Shown one piece after another: positions 29,905-32,342 of a stretch of 32,342 bases of DNA. Positions within the stretch are counted from its first letter, which is position 1. The number at the start of each line of letters is the position of its first letter. The notes under the pieces are model-generated. The model searched no databases. It saw only the letters and a list, made by a program, of their open reading frames with translations, and had not been told where the DNA came from. The translations under genes and the position numbers were made by a program. The stretch comes from CAZYSK01 sp964649415 (lineage in GTDB: Bacteria > Chloroflexota > Anaerolineae > B4-G1). The stretch is taken from contig CAZYSK010000067.1 of NCBI GenBank assembly GCA_964649415.1, positions 1-32,342 of the forward strand, written 5' to 3'.

Positions 29905-31904
29905 CTCCCCCCTACCCTCCTTTGCAGCCGCCGCATGATGCTGTCCACGTCGCCTGGAAGGAAATCGCGCAGCGCCGATCGTTGAAGCAGGCTCTCCAGC
30001 GCCTCAACGAAGTATTGTAGGATAGCATCCGTATGGACAGGGGGGGCCTCGTCCCGTATCCGCTCAATGCGTTTAGCGATATCCAGTATGATTTCCACCT
30101 GGGCCTGTGCCCGCGCTTGTTCTACCCGACTTATTCGCACAGACTGTCCTTCTGCCCTCTGTATCGCGATTCTGCGTGCCCAATTGGCCCGCCAGGCCTC
30201 GATGCGTTTCTCGATCACGTCGTCGTCCATCGGCACCAGGTCGCTGATCCCCCCGCCCACGCGCTTGATGCCGAACTTGGGCAGTTCGGTGTCCAGTCTT
30301 TGCCGCAGTTCATCGGCGATCCGAGCACGCGGGTGTTTCCTCAAGTCTTCATATAGCTCAAAGGGCGCGTAGAGTTCGTCGAACTCGTAGTGAGAGATGA
30401 TGTCGCGCACGATAGGCTCACCAACCAACTGGGGCAAGTCGTACCACTCGCACTTCGTGTTGTCTTCAGGGGTCTGGGCCAGGCACACCTGCATTGTTTC
30501 CGCAGTCACCGCCTTGTAGACATCGCTAGCACGATAGGGAAAGCCCTCGCCAAGCTGAGGCCTAGCATCGCCCGTGCTCATCTGGAATGGGACGAAAGTG
30601 ACAACCCGGATGCCGATGCCGTCCTTGGTCCACGCATCAACGTGAAAGGCGCGTAACTGAACTCGCAGATCGATCACGTGCGTGGGCGTCTCGTACGCGT
30701 TCGTGAAGACAAGACCAGGCCCTCTGGCCCCTCTGATATCGGTGCTGGTGCATACGACGACGAGGTGATCGCAGCCGGTGAGGACGATACCCGGCCCGGC
30801 CAGGAACTCCGCAAAGACGTCTCCCTCCAACCGCTGTATCAGCCGCTCCCTCGCTTCCAACCACGTTCGTGTTCCTTCAGTGCGTTCGGTGATTCGTTCG
30901 TCTACGACAACGTGGTATGGGTAGTTTGTGCCCAACGCATACGTCACAAGGCAACGGAGAGCTGTGCGATGCTGTTCGTACCACTCTCTTCGCGCTTCCC
31001 TGTTCCGTGAGCGGCGCAACAGATCAACGAAGTCAAAAATCTCATCGCAAAAGGTAGGGATGGTGCCCGCATCCCGTGGGCTACGGCTACCTCGATACAG
31101 ATCAAGCGGCGGTAAAGGCAGGAGTGAGGCAGACCTGAAGAAGAGCGTCCCCACAGGCATGAGAAGCGCTGGCAGCGTGATAAACAGCAGCCCAGACCAA
31201 CCACACCGCCAGCCAATACAGACCGTGTCCCAGTAGTAGACCCACACGGCAGAAAGCATCCACCGACGGAATCTGTCATGGTTGGGTTCCAGACGGAGAG
31301 AAGGGCGAACCTGCTCAGGCGAGAAGACTACAGCGAGCAAGAAGAGGATCAATGAGCCTTCGCCGTCGAGCGCCAATGCCAGCACCAGGGCGACGAAGGC
31401 ACCAAACGATGCCGGAATGAGCAAACGTCTTTCTCGCCACTTCCACGTAACCGTCTCTTTCCATCGCCATACAAGTCCCTGGGAGACCTCTACCTTGTCC
31501 CTTCTCGCGCTTTGCCTTACACAGGAAAGCCAGAAGCGGATAGGAAACAGGAGATAGGCAAGAACCAAAGCCAGCACGAGAAGGAACGCCAGGAATGCCA
31601 AGATCGCCAGTTGCGCATCGAAAGGCAGGCCGGAGGTACTCAAGAAGAGGTCGTGCAACCTTCCATGGAACCTGAAGAGGATACCAGATGCCAGCAGGAA
31701 GTACAAGAGTATGCACTTCAGGCCTGTTCGTATCCACTGAGCAGTCTGGGCTGATGCGCTTTTCCCCGAGAACCCGGCCAGCCGGAGAAACGCACAAAGT
31801 GCCATAGCGCCCGCGCCGGCAAATGCAGCAGGCACCAACAGCAGAGCGAAGTTGCCCCAAGCATCCAGAAGGGTCTCGTCCAGAACCGCCACGATCTCAG
31901 CCAC
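29901..31904 (-). CDS. Large SPFH/band-7-like membrane protein (first of pair)
   Basis: 667 residues from a GTG with GAGGTG about 8 bases upstream. The N-terminal ~260 residues hold six or so hydrophobic segments (near 17-40, 60-80, 97-126, 165-180, 184-200 and 240-260). A large cytoplasmic part follows. Residues about 320-600 resemble a diverged SPFH domain: GDVFAEFLAGPGIVLTGCDHLVVVCTSTDIRGARGPGLVFTNAYETPTHVIDLRVQLRAFHVDAWTKDGIGIRVVTFVPFQ, then LRQRLDTELPKFGIKRVGGGISDLVP. The end is a basic/alanine-rich coiled coil (RVEQARAQAQVEIILDIAKRIERI). The motif VIDLRxQ...TKDGIxIxVxxxxxF matches that of the downstream gene, so the two are paralogues of unequal length. Function is likely membrane scaffolding or stress sensing, by family analogy. 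The gene lies just downstream of the decayed AlaRS-like copy. Confidence 0.82.
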   Translation of the reverse strand: MAEIVAVLDETLLDAWGNFALLLVPAAFAGAGAMALCAFLRLAGFSGKSASAQTAQWIRTGLKCILLYFLLASGILFRFHGRLHDLFLSTSGLPFDAQLAILAFLAFLLVLALVLAYLLFPIRFWLSCVRQSARRDKVEVSQGLVWRWKETVTWKWRERRLLIPASFGAFVALVLALALDGEGSLILFLLAVVFSPEQVRPSLRLEPNHDRFRRWMLSAVWVYYWDTVCIGWRCGWSGLLFITLPALLMPVGTLFFRSASLLPLPPLDLYRGSRSPRDAGTIPTFCDEIFDFVDLLRRSRNREARREWYEQHRTALRCLVTYALGTNYPYHVVVDERITERTEGTRTWLEARERLIQRLEGDVFAEFLAGPGIVLTGCDHLVVVCTSTDIRGARGPGLVFTNAYETPTHVIDLRVQLRAFHVDAWTKDGIGIRVVTFVPFQMSTGDARPQLGEGFPYRASDVYKAVTAETMQVCLAQTPEDNTKCEWYDLPQLVGEPIVRDIISHYEFDELYAPFELYEDLRKHPRARIADELRQRLDTELPKFGIKRVGGGISDLVPMDDDVIEKRIEAWRANWARRIAIQRAEGQSVRISRVEQARAQAQVEIILDIAKRIERIRDEAPPVHTDAILQYFVEALESLLQRSALRDFLPGDVDSIMRRLQRRVGGR

Positions 31905-31935
31905 AGGCTAGACACCTCGTGTCAGGTTCATCAAG

Positions 31936-32207
31936 CCGCGAGAACACGTGGGGCCGGGCGCGTCTCACGACTTCTCGTTGTTCAGCATCTATCGAAATGG
32001 CTAGGTTGAGGCTGCGATGAACAAACAAGCGGGACGGAATCGGGCCAGGCTGACGCCAGTGCAGAGCAGGAACTCGCAGGCCCAACTGACAATACGCACA
32101 CTTGCCACTGTGTTGAGGAGCGAAGTACGGGGGCATGACGGAGCGGGCACAAGCCAGGCTCTTTGAAAGCAACTCACAAAGCGCCGCCGGATCTGCAGTG
32201 AATCCAT
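31936..32207 (-). pseudogene. Decayed copy of the AlaRS-like gene (5' part)
   Basis: The ATG at 32207 begins MDSLQIRRRFVSCFQRAWLV, matching MNASAIRRRFVGYYEGLGF of the intact gene. Downstream the similarity jumps between frames: VSLARFR in one frame (compare TSLARVD), then FVHRSLNLAISID in another (compare FVLVQECFRHFDLD). No frame continues past about 70-90 codons. DNA similarity extends upstream through the leader and promoter, for example ACAAAGCGCCG...GGAT and the TGTGGTATAAT -10. The remaining 3/4 of the gene is absent, the SPFH gene beginning at 31904. This is a partial duplication or an eroded paralogue. Confidence 0.7.
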
Positions 32208-32249
32208 ACTGCCCTCTATCACGATCACGTGCAGAACAAAGACTGCACC

Positions 32250-32278
32250 ATTATACCACACTCGCGCGGGTTGTGCAA
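32250..32278 (-). promoter_or_regulatory. Promoter upstream of the decayed AlaRS-like copy
   Basis: Minus strand: TTGCAC (-35, 32273-32278), exactly 17 bases, perfect TATAAT (-10, 32250-32255) with TG at the extended -10 position. The coding copy behind it is broken but the promoter is not, so it may now serve the two SPFH genes. Confidence 0.75.
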
Positions 32279-32342
32279 CAGATTCAGTGCGACCGTCACA
32301 CATTGGGGACAAGCTCCTGAAAAGCCAGGCTGGGCCACTGGA

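Overview
The window is one continuous stretch of bacterial DNA, apart from a 100-base run of N at 91-190. It most resembles a member of the Chloroflexota. I infer this from four things: very long soluble GAF-repeat histidine kinases, many short hairpin repeats scattered in and between genes, a secreted protein ending in a YFP-type segment (close to the YLPLVLR tails common in that phylum), and moderately high GC. No rRNA, tRNA, CRISPR array, transposase or phage gene was seen. All family assignments come from reading motifs; no database search was possible.

Region 1 (1-4.7 kb, + strand) is a signalling cluster. It holds a 5'-truncated double-receiver protein, a threonine synthase-like PLP enzyme carrying a C-terminal receiver domain, and a receiver-histidine kinase whose ATPase domain is interrupted by an in-frame 183-base insert. 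Region 2 (4.7-10.9 kb) has a DMT/EamA exporter, a small membrane-anchored protein built partly from 10-residue repeats, a large secreted glycosidase-like protein and an Eis-like GNAT acetyltransferase. This first ~10 kb is crowded with at least six families of short repeats. Many are inserted in frame inside proteins, which recalls the Rickettsia palindromic elements.

Region 3 (11-17.4 kb) is housekeeping. A PcrA/UvrD helicase is divergent from yjbQ-uvrC, and a 14-base palindrome sits in the shared promoter region. It is followed by a membrane protein with a Thr/Pro-rich linker and a phytol/dolichol-kinase-like membrane enzyme.

Region 4 (17.4-25.5 kb, - strand) is the most striking part. It is a compact operon of an 8-GAF soluble histidine kinase, a degenerate receiver lacking its phospho-acceptor Asp, an intact single receiver, a receiver fused to an AlbA_2/Schlafen-type domain, and a receiver fused to a caspase-like CHAT protease with an intact His/Cys dyad. 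The three intact receivers are close paralogues. The layout suggests one sensor kinase driving several outputs, including a phosphorylation-gated protease and a nucleic-acid-binding protein. It could serve stress signalling, programmed death or defence; that role is inference.

Region 5 (25.7-32.3 kb, - strand) has an alanyl-tRNA synthetase-like protein that stops before the editing domain, a helical-repeat protein with a possible S24-like C-terminal fold, and two overlapping SPFH/band-7 membrane proteins. At the window edge is a decayed second copy of the AlaRS-like gene, whose promoter, like that of the intact copy, is well preserved.
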